From the NCBI GenBank assembly GCA_017501225.1, contig JAFVXH010000017.1:19456-83455 (forward strand): a stretch of DNA of 64,000 nucleotides, written 5' to 3'. The position numbers and the translations under genes are program-made. This document shows positions 1 through 8,697 of this stretch, in pieces (position 1 is the first letter of the stretch; each line of letters begins with the position of its first letter). Origin of the DNA: Clostridia bacterium (lineage in GTDB: Bacteria > Bacillota > Clostridia > Oscillospirales > CAG-272). Under the pieces are notes generated by a model that saw only the letters and a program-made list of their open reading frames with translations, had not been told where the DNA came from and did not search any database.

Positions 1-314
1 AGCTCAACGTCTTTATGCCGGTCTGCGCCTATAATTTTTTGCAGTCGGTGCGCTTGCTTGCCGACGCGATGACGTCCTTTGATACGCATTGCGTGCGAGG
101 GATCGTCGCAAATCGCGAGAAAATGAAGGAAAATCTTGACCGCTCGCTGATGCTGATCACGGCACTCAGCCCGCACATCGGGTACGAGAATGCCGCAAGG
201 GTGGCAAAGCTTGCGCACAGGGAGGATCTGACGCTAAGAGAAGCGTGCGTCAAGCTGGGAGTTTTGACGCCCGAGCGCTTTGACGAGCTCTTTCATCCCG
301 AGCAGATGGTGTAA
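1..314 (+). CDS. fumC: Fumarate hydratase class II, C-terminal fragment
   Basis: This is the 3' end of a gene that begins upstream of the window; the first full codon is at position 3. The visible ~103 residues match the C-terminal part of the fumarase C / aspartase superfamily. The motifs are LMLITALSPHIGYENAA and the closing LGVLTPERFDELFHPEQMV, which is the domain after the conserved catalytic loop. Fumarase C interconverts fumarate and malate in the cytosol. The PHIGY and terminal P-E-x-MV pattern favours fumarase over aspartase, but the active-site SSxMPxKxN loop is outside the window, so this rests on the tail. A clear terminator follows at 346. Confidence 0.85.
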   Translation, partial: LNVFMPVCAYNFLQSVRLLADAMTSFDTHCVRGIVANREKMKENLDRSLMLITALSPHIGYENAARVAKLAHREDLTLREACVKLGVLTPERFDELFHPEQMV

Positions 315-345
315 GAGCGTTTTATTCACAAGCAGATCCATGTAA

Positions 346-372
346 GCGGGCGACCATTGGTCGCCCGTTTTT
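346..372 (+). terminator. Intrinsic terminator after fumC
   Basis: A 9-bp GC-rich stem (cgggcgacc paired with ggtcgcccg) with a tiny ATT loop is followed directly by a run of T. It separates fumC from the transketolase promoter. Confidence 0.8.
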
Positions 373-421
373 CATTCCCGGGCGGCTTGCAAAAACTTTC
401 TTTTCCATCTTTATAAATCTC

Positions 422-450
422 TTGACAAAAAATGGGGAATGGTTTATAAT
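422..450 (+). promoter_or_regulatory. Sigma-A promoter of the transketolase operon
   Basis: TTGACA at 422-427 and TATAAT at 445-450 are separated by exactly 17 bp. The start codon at 494 lies about 35 nt beyond the expected transcription start. Confidence 0.85.
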
Positions 451-493
451 AAAAGAGATATAAAACAAAAAAGCTTCAGACAGGAGAACAGAC

Positions 494-1315
494 ATGGAAC
501 AGGCAAAATTACAAAAGCTTTGCGACATGGCACGTCGCATTCGCATTGGCATTATCGAGGGAACGCACGCAGCAAAGTCGGGACATCCCGGCGGCTCGCT
601 GTCCATCGCCGACATAATGGCATATCTCTACACCGAGGAGCTCAACATTGATCCTCAGAACCCGACGATGGCAGACCGTGACCGCTTTGTCCTTTCCAAG
701 GGACACTGCGCGCCTGCACTCTATTCGACGCTGGCAAACCGCGGCTATTTCCCCGTTGAGGAGCTGACCACGCTTCGCAAGCACGGCTCCCGTCTGCAGG
801 GACATCCCGATATGACCCTGACGCCCGGTGTGGATATGTCCGCAGGCTCTCTGGGTCTTGGCATCAGCTCTGCTGCAGGTATGGCGCTCGCAGGCAAGGT
901 GGACGGCAAGTCCTATCGCGTTTACACCATCATCGGTGACGGCGAGAGCGAGGAGGGACAGGTCTGGGAGGCATGCATGTTTGCCGCTCACTACAAGCTG
1001 GACAATCTCTGCGTGATCGTGGACTGGAACGGTCTGCAGATCGACGGCCCCATTGCCGAGGTCATGGATCCCACTCCTCACGACAAGAAGCTGGAGGCGT
1101 TCGGCTTCCACGTCATTTCGATCGACGGTCACGATTTTGATGCGATCGAGGCGGCTCTGGCAGAAGCAAAGACCGTAAAGGGCAAGCCCACCGCAATCGT
1201 CGCAAGAACGGTCAAGGGCAAGGGCGTATCCTTTATGGAAAACAAGGTAAACTGGCACGGCGCGGCTCCCAACGACGAGCAGTACGAGGCAGCGCTTGCC
1301 GAGCTGAATGCGTAA
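494..1315 (+). CDS. Transketolase, N-terminal (TPP-binding) subunit
   Basis: This is the thiamine-diphosphate half of a split transketolase (273 residues). GHPGGSLS near the N terminus and the GDGESEEG box (Asp ~149) followed by DWNGLQIDG give the pyrophosphate and Mg-binding site typical of transketolase domain 1. The full-length enzyme has ~650 residues, so the length fits a single domain. It should work only as a complex with the downstream C-terminal subunit, moving two-carbon units in the non-oxidative pentose phosphate pathway. The next gene starts 14 nt later with its own AGGAGG. A sigma-A promoter lies at 422-450. Split transketolases are common in Clostridia and Archaea. Confidence 0.93.
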   Translation: MEQAKLQKLCDMARRIRIGIIEGTHAAKSGHPGGSLSIADIMAYLYTEELNIDPQNPTMADRDRFVLSKGHCAPALYSTLANRGYFPVEELTTLRKHGSRLQGHPDMTLTPGVDMSAGSLGLGISSAAGMALAGKVDGKSYRVYTIIGDGESEEGQVWEACMFAAHYKLDNLCVIVDWNGLQIDGPIAEVMDPTPHDKKLEAFGFHVISIDGHDFDAIEAALAEAKTVKGKPTAIVARTVKGKGVSFMENKVNWHGAAPNDEQYEAALAELNA

Positions 1316-1328
1316 GGAGGATAAGACA

Positions 1329-2270
1329 ATGGCAGATAAGATCGCAACACGTGAAAGCTACGGCGCAGCTCTTGTAGAGCTTGCTGACAAATACGATTTT
1401 CTGGTCATGGACGCTGACCTTGCGGAGGCAACCAAGACCGTCAAGTTCAAAAAGGCACATCCTGAAAGATTCTTCGACTGCGGAATCGCCGAGGGCAACA
1501 TGATGAGCGTTGCCGCAGGTATCGCGACCACCGGCAAGACCGTATTCGCATCCACCTTCGCAATGTTCGCAGCAGGCAGAGCCTTCGAGCAGGTCCGTAA
1601 CTCCATCGGATACCCGCACCTCAACGTCAAGATCGGCGCAACGCACGCAGGCATCACCGTCGGTGAGGACGGCGCGACCCACCAGTGCAACGAGGATTTC
1701 GGTCTGATGAGAACCATCCCCGGCATGACCATCGTCAACCCCTCCGACGCCGTTGAGGCAAAGGCTGCGGTTGAGGCGGCGATCAACACAAACGGCCCGT
1801 TCTATCTCCGCTTCGGAAGATACGCGGTTCCCGTGATCAACGACAATCCCGAGTATCACTTTGAGCTCGGCAAGGGCGTACTGCTGGCAGACGGCACGGA
1901 CGTCACGCTGGTTGCGACCGGCATCATGGTTGCAATGGCTCTGGAGGCAAAGGAGCTTCTGGCGCAGGAGGGGATCTCCGCACGCGTCATCAACATTCAC
2001 ACCATCAAGCCCATTGATGCAGAGATCATTGAGAAGGCTGCAAAGGAGACCGGTGCGATCGTCACCGCTGAGGAGCACAACATCATCGGCGGTCTTGGCT
2101 CGGCTGTTGCCGAGGTCGTGGGCGAGTGCGCTCCCGTTCCCGTCGTACGCGTAGGCGTTCGCGACAGCTACGGACATTCCGGCACGGTTCCCGCACTGCT
2201 TGAGGCATACGGCTTGACACCCGCAAGCATTGCCGAGGCTGCAAAGAAGGCTCTGGCACTCAAAAAGTAA
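1329..2270 (+). CDS. Transketolase, C-terminal subunit
   Basis: This subunit (313 residues) carries the pyrimidine-binding and C-terminal domains of transketolase. FDCGIAEGNMMSVAAGIA is the TPP catalytic glutamate segment; GATHAGITVGEDGATHQ and VTAEEHNIIGGLGSAVAE are typical of transketolase/DXS C-terminal domains. The ATG at 1329 is chosen because AGGAGG at 1315-1320 is well spaced and the family alignment starts at ATRESYG. An upstream in-frame ATG at 1308 overlaps the previous gene and would put that site inside the protein. It forms the operon partner of the N-terminal subunit. Confidence 0.93.
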   Translation: MADKIATRESYGAALVELADKYDFLVMDADLAEATKTVKFKKAHPERFFDCGIAEGNMMSVAAGIATTGKTVFASTFAMFAAGRAFEQVRNSIGYPHLNVKIGATHAGITVGEDGATHQCNEDFGLMRTIPGMTIVNPSDAVEAKAAVEAAINTNGPFYLRFGRYAVPVINDNPEYHFELGKGVLLADGTDVTLVATGIMVAMALEAKELLAQEGISARVINIHTIKPIDAEIIEKAAKETGAIVTAEEHNIIGGLGSAVAEVVGECAPVPVVRVGVRDSYGHSGTVPALLEAYGLTPASIAEAAKKALALKK

Positions 2271-2345
2271 ATAGGATGGGGGAGAGGGGTTGCAAGGACA
2301 ATTCTTCTCCCCTTGCCTTTTGATCCGGAAAGGAAGCTTGACACT

Positions 2346-2933
2346 ATGAAATACATTCTGGCATCCAAATCTCCGCGCCGTCGGGAGATTTTAGAAAATC
2401 TGGGAATTGATTTTGAGATCGTGACCGCCGACACCGACGAGAGCAGCGAGGAAAGAGATCCTTGCCGTCTTGTTGAAACGCTGGCGCGCCGCAAGGGTGA
2501 GGCAGTTTTGCAGCTTTTGCGAGGGGAGGGACGGGATCTGACCGACACGGTGATCCTCTCCTCGGATACGGTGGTAGAGATCGACGGTGAGATCCTCGGA
2601 AAGCCGAAGGATCACGACGACGCGTTCCGCATGCTTTCGGCACTTGCGGGCAGACGCCATCGCGTCATCAGCGGTCTGTGTCTGCTCTCAAACGAAACAT
2701 CGGGCGTTTCTCACGAGGTGACCGAGGTCGAATTTGACAGCATGACCGAGCAGGAGATCGAGGACTATATTGCCAACACCAATCCCTACGATAAGGCGGG
2801 GGCTTACGCCATTCAAGGGGAGGCATCTCTCTGGATCCGCGGCATCCACGGCTGCTATTTCAACGTCGTAGGACTCCCCGTACACCGCCTTCAGGTGCTG
2901 CACCGCGAAATTTTTGGAGAAAATTTGCGATAA
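2346..2933 (+). CDS. maf: Maf family nucleoside triphosphate pyrophosphatase
   Basis: Maf proteins hydrolyse non-canonical or m5-modified dTTP/UTP/CTP to monophosphates and are linked to septum control. The N-terminal signature ILASKSPRRREIL, the SSDTVVEIDGEILGKPKD block and DKAGAYAIQGEASLWIRGIHGCYFNVVGLP near the end are all present in a 195-residue protein of normal length. I use the ATG at 2346, which begins directly with the conserved beta strand, rather than 2313. GGAAAGG lies upstream. It follows the transketolase genes after 75 bp that contain only an imperfect GGGGAGA/TTCTCCCC hairpin, so it may be co-transcribed. Confidence 0.93.
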   Translation: MKYILASKSPRRREILENLGIDFEIVTADTDESSEERDPCRLVETLARRKGEAVLQLLRGEGRDLTDTVILSSDTVVEIDGEILGKPKDHDDAFRMLSALAGRRHRVISGLCLLSNETSGVSHEVTEVEFDSMTEQEIEDYIANTNPYDKAGAYAIQGEASLWIRGIHGCYFNVVGLPVHRLQVLHREIFGENLR

Positions 2934-2954
2934 AGGGTAGCCAAGCCAAAATCT

Positions 2955-2966
2955 TTATGTTATAAT
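2955..2966 (+). promoter_or_regulatory. Probable extended -10 promoter of mreB
   Basis: TATAAT at 2961-2966 is preceded by TG one base upstream (TGTTATAAT), an extended -10. No good -35 hexamer lies 16-18 bp upstream. The start codon of mreB is 67 bp downstream. Confidence 0.5.
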
Positions 2967-3032
2967 AAAAATAGTATCTATGATTTTGTTCGCGCGAGAG
3001 GCACGGTTGCGGACAGAAGGGAGGAACGGAGC

Positions 3033-4043
3033 ATGGCAAAGCAAATCGGAATTGATCTTGGAACGTCGAGCACCATGATCTGTTCCAAGGAGAAGGGCAT
3101 CATTATGCGCTCGCCCTCTGTGGTCTGCATCGAGCGAGGCACGCACGACGTCATCGCGTCGGGTGTGAGCGCCAAGCGCATGATTGGAAAAACGCCGAGC
3201 AATATTCGCGCGCTCCGTCCCTTGAAGGACGGTGTTATCACTGACCTTGAGGTGACCTCCCTGATGCTGCGGGATTTCTTTACGCGCCTGGATATGACCT
3301 CCATGTTCAACCGCCCGTCGGCACTCGTGTGCATTCCGCACGGTGTGACCGAGGTCGAGCGGCGTGCCGTGGAGGACGCGACCTTTGAGGCAGGCGCGAA
3401 GAACGTAGGATTGATCGAGGAGCCCATCGCGGCGGCGGTCGGCGCGGGGATCAAGGTTTCCAAGGCAAGGGGCGCTATGATCATCGACCTTGGCGGCGGT
3501 GTTTCGGAAACCGCGGTGCTCAGCCTTGGCGGCGTGGTGCAGTCCAATTCGGTCCGCATTGCGGGAGATGAATTGGATATCGCCATTATCTCCTACCTCA
3601 AGCAGCATCGCAACGTCCTGATCGGTGAGATCACCGCGGAGCGTCTGAAAAAGGCACTTGGCACTGCCATCCCCGGCATTGACCGAGGCACGATGGAGGT
3701 CTGCGGACGCGATCTGCGCACGGGACTTGCCAAAACCGTGGAGGTTACGACCGAGGAGGTTTACAGAGCTCTGCGCGAGCCGCTTTCCGAGATCCTGACC
3801 ATGGTCAAGAGCACGCTGGAGGAAACGCCTCCCGAGCTTGCGGCGGATATTTTTGATTTCGGTATCGTGATGGTTGGAGGAGGCTCTTTGCTTCCCGGCA
3901 TCGACCGCGCGGTGCAGGAGCGTACCGGTATTCGCGTTACGGTTCCCAAGGCACCCGCCGATTGCGTATGTCTTGGACTTCACCAGATGCTCAAAAGCGC
4001 GAACGGAGATTTTTCGGAATTCGTCCGATACAAGGTCAAATAA
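3033..4043 (+). CDS. mreB: Rod shape-determining protein MreB
   Basis: This bacterial actin polymerises under the membrane and directs lateral cell-wall synthesis. The actin ATPase motifs are in order: phosphate-1 GIDLGTSST at residues 6-14, phosphate-2 MIIDLGGGVSETAV near 150, the EEPIAAAVGAG connecting helix, and the adenosine motif VMVGGGSLLPGID near 285. The 336-residue length is normal. The neighbours are a CPBP protease and a class B PBP rather than mreC-mreD. This could be a second MreB/Mbl paralogue instead of the primary one. AGGGAGGAACGG precedes the start. Confidence 0.92.
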   Translation: MAKQIGIDLGTSSTMICSKEKGIIMRSPSVVCIERGTHDVIASGVSAKRMIGKTPSNIRALRPLKDGVITDLEVTSLMLRDFFTRLDMTSMFNRPSALVCIPHGVTEVERRAVEDATFEAGAKNVGLIEEPIAAAVGAGIKVSKARGAMIIDLGGGVSETAVLSLGGVVQSNSVRIAGDELDIAIISYLKQHRNVLIGEITAERLKKALGTAIPGIDRGTMEVCGRDLRTGLAKTVEVTTEEVYRALREPLSEILTMVKSTLEETPPELAADIFDFGIVMVGGGSLLPGIDRAVQERTGIRVTVPKAPADCVCLGLHQMLKSANGDFSEFVRYKVK

Positions 4044-4065
4044 TTTACAGTGTATTTACGTCAAA

Positions 4066-4097
4066 GGGAAAGGCAGTCGTCGGCTGTCTTTCTTTTT
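4066..4097 (+). terminator. Weak terminator or attenuator after mreB
   Basis: A 10-bp stem with two G-T pairs (ggaaaggcag with ctgtctttct) is followed by TTTTT. It ends just before the ribosome-binding site of the next gene, so it may only reduce readthrough into the CPBP and PBP genes. Confidence 0.5.
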
Positions 4098-4120
4098 CCA
4101 AGGAAGAAGGAGGAGAAGCT

Positions 4121-5113
4121 ATGGATTATGATCCCATTCCGGAGCAAACCGTGCCCCAAAAGCCGCCGATCCGCAGGCGCATGCTGTGGCTTGCGGTCCC
4201 GATGCTTGCTATTGCGTTCGTATTTGTATGCTCTGCGCTTTTGCAGGTGGTCCTGCACGCGCTGATGCTGAAGATTTACCCTTCGGTGACGATTGCTGCG
4301 TGGTATCCGTGGGTGCTTTCGATGCTCCCGATGTACGGCATCGCGATGCCGCTCTCGCTCCTGATCTACAAATTGGCACCTGCGGATGAACCGGTCAAAC
4401 GGGAGATGGATCCCTGGCATTGGCTTTTGGTGCTCGGCCTGTGCTTTTCCCTGACCTATCTCGGGAATTTTCTCGGCACGTTCGTCAATTATCTGATCGG
4501 TGTGATCACGGGGACGCCGCAGACCAACGAGTTTGCCGATGCCGTGACGGGCATGCCCCTGTGGGTGACAGTGCTGTTCGTCGGCGTTCTGGCTCCCATC
4601 ATGGAGGAGATCTTCTACCGCAAGCTGGTCATTGACCGCATCGCGCGTTTTGGCGATCTTCCCGCGATTCTGATCTCGGGCATTCTGTTCGGTCTGATCC
4701 ACGGCAACTTCAGCCAGTTCTTTTATGCCGCCGCCATCGGCACGGTCCTCGGCTACATCTACGTAAAGACGGGGAATATCCGCTATACCGTCCTTTTGCA
4801 TATGTGCGTCAATTTTGTGGGCGGCGTGTATTCCAACGAGATGCTCAAGCGGCTGGATCTTGAGGCTTTGGAAACGGGTAGCTTCGTAGGGATCATCCGG
4901 AGCTTTAGCGGCTTGAATATGTATTACGCTTATCTGTTTTTTATGGCGTTTACCACGATTTTCGGCATCGTCGCGTTTTTCCTGTTGCGCCGACGCATCC
5001 ATTTCTACCGTCCGTCGCAGTCCACAAGCGCGAAGGAATGGGCGATCTTACTGCTCGCCAATCCTGCAAGCTACGTTCTGCTGGCGGTGATCGCGTTTCT
5101 GTTTTTGGTTTGA
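4121..5113 (+). CDS. CPBP family intramembrane metalloprotease
   Basis: This polytopic membrane protein (330 residues, roughly eight hydrophobic segments) has the CPBP/Abi signature. The EExxxR motif is MEEIFYRKLV near residue 165, the FxxxH motif is GILFGLIHGN, and AAAIGTVLGYIYVKTGNI follows. Family members include type II CAAX prenyl proteases and many enzymes of unknown substrate. The ATG at 4121 follows AAGGAGGAG at ideal distance. It lies between mreB and a class B PBP and ends one base before the PBP reading frame region, so the three are likely one operon. A role in processing or regulating the elongation machinery is inference from position only. Confidence 0.85.
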   Translation: MDYDPIPEQTVPQKPPIRRRMLWLAVPMLAIAFVFVCSALLQVVLHALMLKIYPSVTIAAWYPWVLSMLPMYGIAMPLSLLIYKLAPADEPVKREMDPWHWLLVLGLCFSLTYLGNFLGTFVNYLIGVITGTPQTNEFADAVTGMPLWVTVLFVGVLAPIMEEIFYRKLVIDRIARFGDLPAILISGILFGLIHGNFSQFFYAAAIGTVLGYIYVKTGNIRYTVLLHMCVNFVGGVYSNEMLKRLDLEALETGSFVGIIRSFSGLNMYYAYLFFMAFTTIFGIVAFFLLRRRIHFYRPSQSTSAKEWAILLLANPASYVLLAVIAFLFLV

Positions 5114-5161
5114 TTGACCGCGCTTGCGCGCAACCGATTATTTTGGAAAGGAGGTGGCACC

Positions 5162-7264
5162 TTGCAAAGAAAGCATGCCTGGCGATATCTTGCGATTGCC
5201 GTGCTGTTTTGTCTGATCTGTGTGATCTATCTTGGCAGACTGTTCTATATTCAGATCGCGGGCAAGGATGCGACCTACGGCGACGGCACCACCTCTCGCA
5301 CGGTGACCGTGCAGGCGGTGCGCGGACAGATCCTTGACCGCAACGGCAAGGCCATCGTCACCAATTCCTATACGTATGATCTCAAGCTGGAGTATACGGC
5401 ATTCTCCGCGATGAGCGCCGTGCGCGGCAACGACGTCTGCCTCTATCTGCTTGAGCTCCTGGATGCAAACGGCGAGGGGGCAAAGCATACCGAAAGCTTC
5501 TTCCCGATGCAGGGTGCGTATCCGTATCTGAGCTGGAGCGAGGCGGTCGAGGCGAAGGACACCTTGGAGTATTACCGTCTGCAGCGCGTGCTGACCGATC
5601 TGAGCTTTGATGCTGACACCTCGGCAAAAACACTCGTGCAATATTATGTGGACACCTACGATTTTCTGGCGACCGACTCCAAGGGGAACCGCCGTTTTAC
5701 GGACGATGAGATTGACCGTCTGATCCGTCTGCGCTACGATATGGACGCCTTGCGCTTTGGCGTAGCGGCTGATTACACCGTGGCAAAGGCAGTATCGCTC
5801 CCCGTGATGACAGCGGTCAAGGAGCAGGGCTTTGGCGGTGTGACCTTCCAGGGAAACGTCACACGTGTCTATCCTTACGACGGATACGCCTCGCACATCG
5901 TCGGTGCGGTCGGTCCGATCTATGCCGAGGAATGGGAATATTACAACGAGCAGGGCTATCAGATGAACGCGCTTGTCGGTAAGAGCGGATGCGAGCTTGC
6001 ATTTGAGGAATATCTGCACGGCAGTGACGGAAAGCTCCGCATCGTCGAGGACGCGGTCGGAAACGTCGTCAGCGTCGAGGTCGTCAAGGCGCCTGTGCCG
6101 GGCAACGACGTCTACCTGACCATTGATATTGATCTGCAGATCGCAGCCGAGCGAGGACTTGCCGAGAACGTGGCGTTTGTGGCGGATCGCTCGCAGGGGA
6201 TCTTGACCATGGGCGGAGGATGCGACGCGGGCGCTGCCGTCGCGATGGACCCGAACACCTTCGAGGTGCTTGCCATGGCGTCCTATCCGACCTACTCCAT
6301 GTCGACCTACAATCTGCTCTATAACGAGCTTCTCGCGCGTACGGACAATCCGCTTCAGAACCGCGCCATTCAGGAGATCTACGCGCCCGGCTCGACCTAC
6401 AAGCTTGGCGTTGCCGTCGCGGGACTGCTTTCGGATTACGGAGATGCCGCGAGCTTCGGGCTTGGCAGCACGGTCAAGTGTGACGGCGTTTACGATCGGC
6501 TTCATCACCCCAAGTGCTCTACCTTTGATCGGCACGGAAGCACCTATCTTGACGTCGTGGAGGCGATCGCGGATTCCTGCAACTGCTTCTTCTACGAGCT
6601 TGGATACCGCATGGGCATTCACGAGATGAATTCCTATATGAGCGCGTTCGGTTTTGGTCAGAGTACGGGAATTGAGCTTCCCGGTGAGAGCAAGGGAATT
6701 CTGGCGGGGCCCGATTACCGTCAGCAGATCCACGGTGAGCTCTGGGCTGTCGGCGACGTGCTTTCTGCCGCCATCGGACAGTCCGACAACAAGGCAACGC
6801 CCCTGCAGCTTGCCTGCTATCTTGCCACGCTGACCAACGGAGGAACCCGCTATCAGGCGCAGCTGCTCAAGGAGGTGCGCTCCCCGATGCAGGACGAGCC
6901 GATCTTTTCCTATTTGCAGGGAGAGGCGGACGTGCTTTCCCGCATCGAGATCCCCGACGACGTGCTTGCCGCGATCCTTCGGGGAATGCGCGAGATGGTG
7001 ACGACGCACGATCGCGCCAGCCGCAATTTCGCGACGCTTCCCGTCAAGGTGGGAGGCAAGACCGGAACGGCACAGACCAGTGCATCCATCAACGGTACCG
7101 GAAGTGAAAACGCGCTCTTTGTTTGCGCTGCTCCCTACGACAGTCCCGAGATCGTGCTTTCGGTGGTGCTGGAGGAGGGCTATATCGGCGAGTATGCGTC
7201 GCTGACTGCCGCGCGGATTCTGGAACGCTATTACGGAGTCGCGCAGGATGATTCCCAAGGATAA
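5162..7264 (+). CDS. Class B penicillin-binding protein (PBP2-like transpeptidase)
   Basis: This is a peptidoglycan D,D-transpeptidase anchored by one N-terminal membrane segment (residues ~8-27). The N-terminal dimerisation region contains VRGQILDRNGKAIVTN. The catalytic domain has STYK at Ser411, SCN at residue 472 and KTGTAQ at Lys633, so all three penicillin-binding motifs are intact. The 700-residue length is normal for PBP2/MrdA. I choose TTG at 5162 because AAAGGAGGTGG ends six bases upstream; a further TTG at 5114 lacks such a site. It lies in the mreB operon and probably acts in side-wall elongation. Whether it is the primary PBP2 or a paralogue cannot be decided here. Confidence 0.92.
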   Translation: MQRKHAWRYLAIAVLFCLICVIYLGRLFYIQIAGKDATYGDGTTSRTVTVQAVRGQILDRNGKAIVTNSYTYDLKLEYTAFSAMSAVRGNDVCLYLLELLDANGEGAKHTESFFPMQGAYPYLSWSEAVEAKDTLEYYRLQRVLTDLSFDADTSAKTLVQYYVDTYDFLATDSKGNRRFTDDEIDRLIRLRYDMDALRFGVAADYTVAKAVSLPVMTAVKEQGFGGVTFQGNVTRVYPYDGYASHIVGAVGPIYAEEWEYYNEQGYQMNALVGKSGCELAFEEYLHGSDGKLRIVEDAVGNVVSVEVVKAPVPGNDVYLTIDIDLQIAAERGLAENVAFVADRSQGILTMGGGCDAGAAVAMDPNTFEVLAMASYPTYSMSTYNLLYNELLARTDNPLQNRAIQEIYAPGSTYKLGVAVAGLLSDYGDAASFGLGSTVKCDGVYDRLHHPKCSTFDRHGSTYLDVVEAIADSCNCFFYELGYRMGIHEMNSYMSAFGFGQSTGIELPGESKGILAGPDYRQQIHGELWAVGDVLSAAIGQSDNKATPLQLACYLATLTNGGTRYQAQLLKEVRSPMQDEPIFSYLQGEADVLSRIEIPDDVLAAILRGMREMVTTHDRASRNFATLPVKVGGKTGTAQTSASINGTGSENALFVCAAPYDSPEIVLSVVLEEGYIGEYASLTAARILERYYGVAQDDSQG

Positions 7265-7284
7265 CGAATAAGGATGAGCTTTTT

Positions 7285-7839
7285 ATGAAGGACTGTTTGA
7301 CACCGGATTATATGTTTGAGAGCTATCGCGCCATCACGCCGGAGTTTTTGCGCTCCATCGGCGTGCGCGCGCTTCTCATTGATATTGACAACACACTGGC
7401 GCCCTACGAGGTGGAGGACGCGGACGACGCAACTGCTGCGTGGTTTGAGGAGCTTCGGGCAAACGGCATCGTCGCGGCACTCGTTTCCAACAATCACGCC
7501 CCGCGTGTGGAGCGCTTTAACCAAAGGCTTGGCTTGCCTGCCTATGCGGACAGTAAAAAGCCGGGGAAGAAAACGCTCCTGCTCGCCATGAAGGCCTTGG
7601 GTGCCTCCAAGGAAGAAAGTGCGATGCTGGGTGATCAGCTGCTGACCGACGCGTATGCGGGGAAGCATCTGGGGTTGCGTGCGCTGATCGTGCCCCCCAT
7701 CAAGGATAAGACCAATCTGTTTTTTAAGTTCAAGCGTTTTTGCGAGCGTCCGTTTATCCGCAGGTACGCAAGGAAGCACGGATACTCTGCATATATGCAA
7801 TTTTGGCACATCAAGCCCATAAAGAAGGAGGAAAATTGA
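7285..7839 (+). CDS. yqeG: YqeG family HAD IIIA phosphatase
   Basis: A small HAD-superfamily hydrolase of 184 residues. The motif I aspartates are in DIDNTLAPYE (Asp33 and Asp35), motif II is ALVSNNHAPRVERF, and motif III/IV is SKKPGKKTLL and MLGDQLLTDAYAG. This is the exact YqeG arrangement, and the C-terminal KFKRFCERPFIRR tail is also typical. YqeG is usually near ribosome-assembly and shikimate genes, and its substrate is not firmly known. It starts 20 nt after the PBP gene and is followed at once by a TIM-barrel gene with an AAGGAGGAAAA site, so it is in the same operon. Confidence 0.9.
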   Translation: MKDCLTPDYMFESYRAITPEFLRSIGVRALLIDIDNTLAPYEVEDADDATAAWFEELRANGIVAALVSNNHAPRVERFNQRLGLPAYADSKKPGKKTLLLAMKALGASKEESAMLGDQLLTDAYAGKHLGLRALIVPPIKDKTNLFFKFKRFCERPFIRRYARKHGYSAYMQFWHIKPIKKEEN

Positions 7840-7840
7840 A

Positions 7841-8695
7841 ATGACCGCAACCTTCGGCCCCGGCGGAAACGGGGATTGGTTTTACAGAGAGGGCAACAAG
7901 GGAACGCTTCAGGCTCCCGCGTGGCTTGCGCAAAAAGGGCTTGACGCCTTTGAATACGAGGCAGGCAACGGCATCTCCGCCGGAGAGGCTACCTTACGCG
8001 CCATCGGTGAGAAGGCACGCGAGCACGGGATCCTGATGTCGCTCCATACGCCGTATTTCATCTCGCTTTCGGGCATTGAACGGGAAAAAAGACTGAAAAG
8101 CCTGGATTATATTTCAAAATCTCTCTGGGCGGCAGAGCTCTTGGGAGCGGATACCGTCGTCATTCACAGCGGAAGCGCCGCAAAGCTTTCGCGAGAGGAG
8201 GCGATGGCTCTCTCTAAGGATACCTTGGAGCGCGTTGCCGAGCAGGTGGGGGACACCAAGATCCGACTTGGCATTGAAACCATGGGCAAGGTCAATCAGC
8301 TGGGGACGCTGGAGGAGGTTCTGGAGCAGTGCAAGGTTTCTCCCATCTTTACTCCCGTGGTGGACTTCGGGCATCTGAATGCCAGAGCCATCGGCGGCGC
8401 GTTTGTAACGGTGGACGATTACCGTCGCGTCTTTGACCTGATCGCAAGGACACTTGGCGACGTCCACGCAAGGACGCTGCATTGCCATTTTTCCAAGATC
8501 GAATACACCAAGGCAGGCGAGAAGAAGCACCTGACCTTTGCGGATACCGAGTTTGGTCCTGTATTTGAGCCTCTGGCGGAGGCGATCGCTCTTGAGGGGG
8601 TTGCTCCCCGCATCATCTGCGAATCGGACGGCACGCAGGCGGAGGACGCGCTGTATATGAAGCAAGCGTATCTGGATGCCCTCGGACGCGTCTGA
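7841..8695 (+). CDS. Nfo-like TIM-barrel protein (AP endonuclease family 2)
   Basis: The 284-residue protein has the endonuclease IV metal-binding layout: His69 in SLHTPYFIS, His109 in VIHSGS, Glu146 in GIETMG, Asp175 and His178 in VDFGHLNA, His214/216 in LHCHFS and Glu261 in CESDGT. These are the trinuclear zinc ligands of Nfo. The N terminus is shorter and unlike that of canonical Nfo, and the branch resembles the Nfo-like TIM barrels found in Firmicutes. It may cleave abasic DNA, but sugar-isomerase-like relatives exist. It overlaps the YqeG stop region and runs into the next gene with a 2-nt gap. Confidence 0.85.
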   Translation: MTATFGPGGNGDWFYREGNKGTLQAPAWLAQKGLDAFEYEAGNGISAGEATLRAIGEKAREHGILMSLHTPYFISLSGIEREKRLKSLDYISKSLWAAELLGADTVVIHSGSAAKLSREEAMALSKDTLERVAEQVGDTKIRLGIETMGKVNQLGTLEEVLEQCKVSPIFTPVVDFGHLNARAIGGAFVTVDDYRRVFDLIARTLGDVHARTLHCHFSKIEYTKAGEKKHLTFADTEFGPVFEPLAEAIALEGVAPRIICESDGTQAEDALYMKQAYLDALGRV

Positions 8696-8697
8696 GC

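Noticed and set aside
2278..2320. Terminator between transketolase and maf
   Set aside because: The GGGGAGA/TTCTCCCC pairing is imperfect, has a large loop and is followed by TTGCCTTTT rather than a clean T-run; support is too weak to list.
5138..7258. Minus-strand open frame of 706 codons opposite the PBP gene
   Set aside because: The plus strand has all three penicillin-binding motifs. The antisense product has no recognisable domain and no ribosome-binding site.
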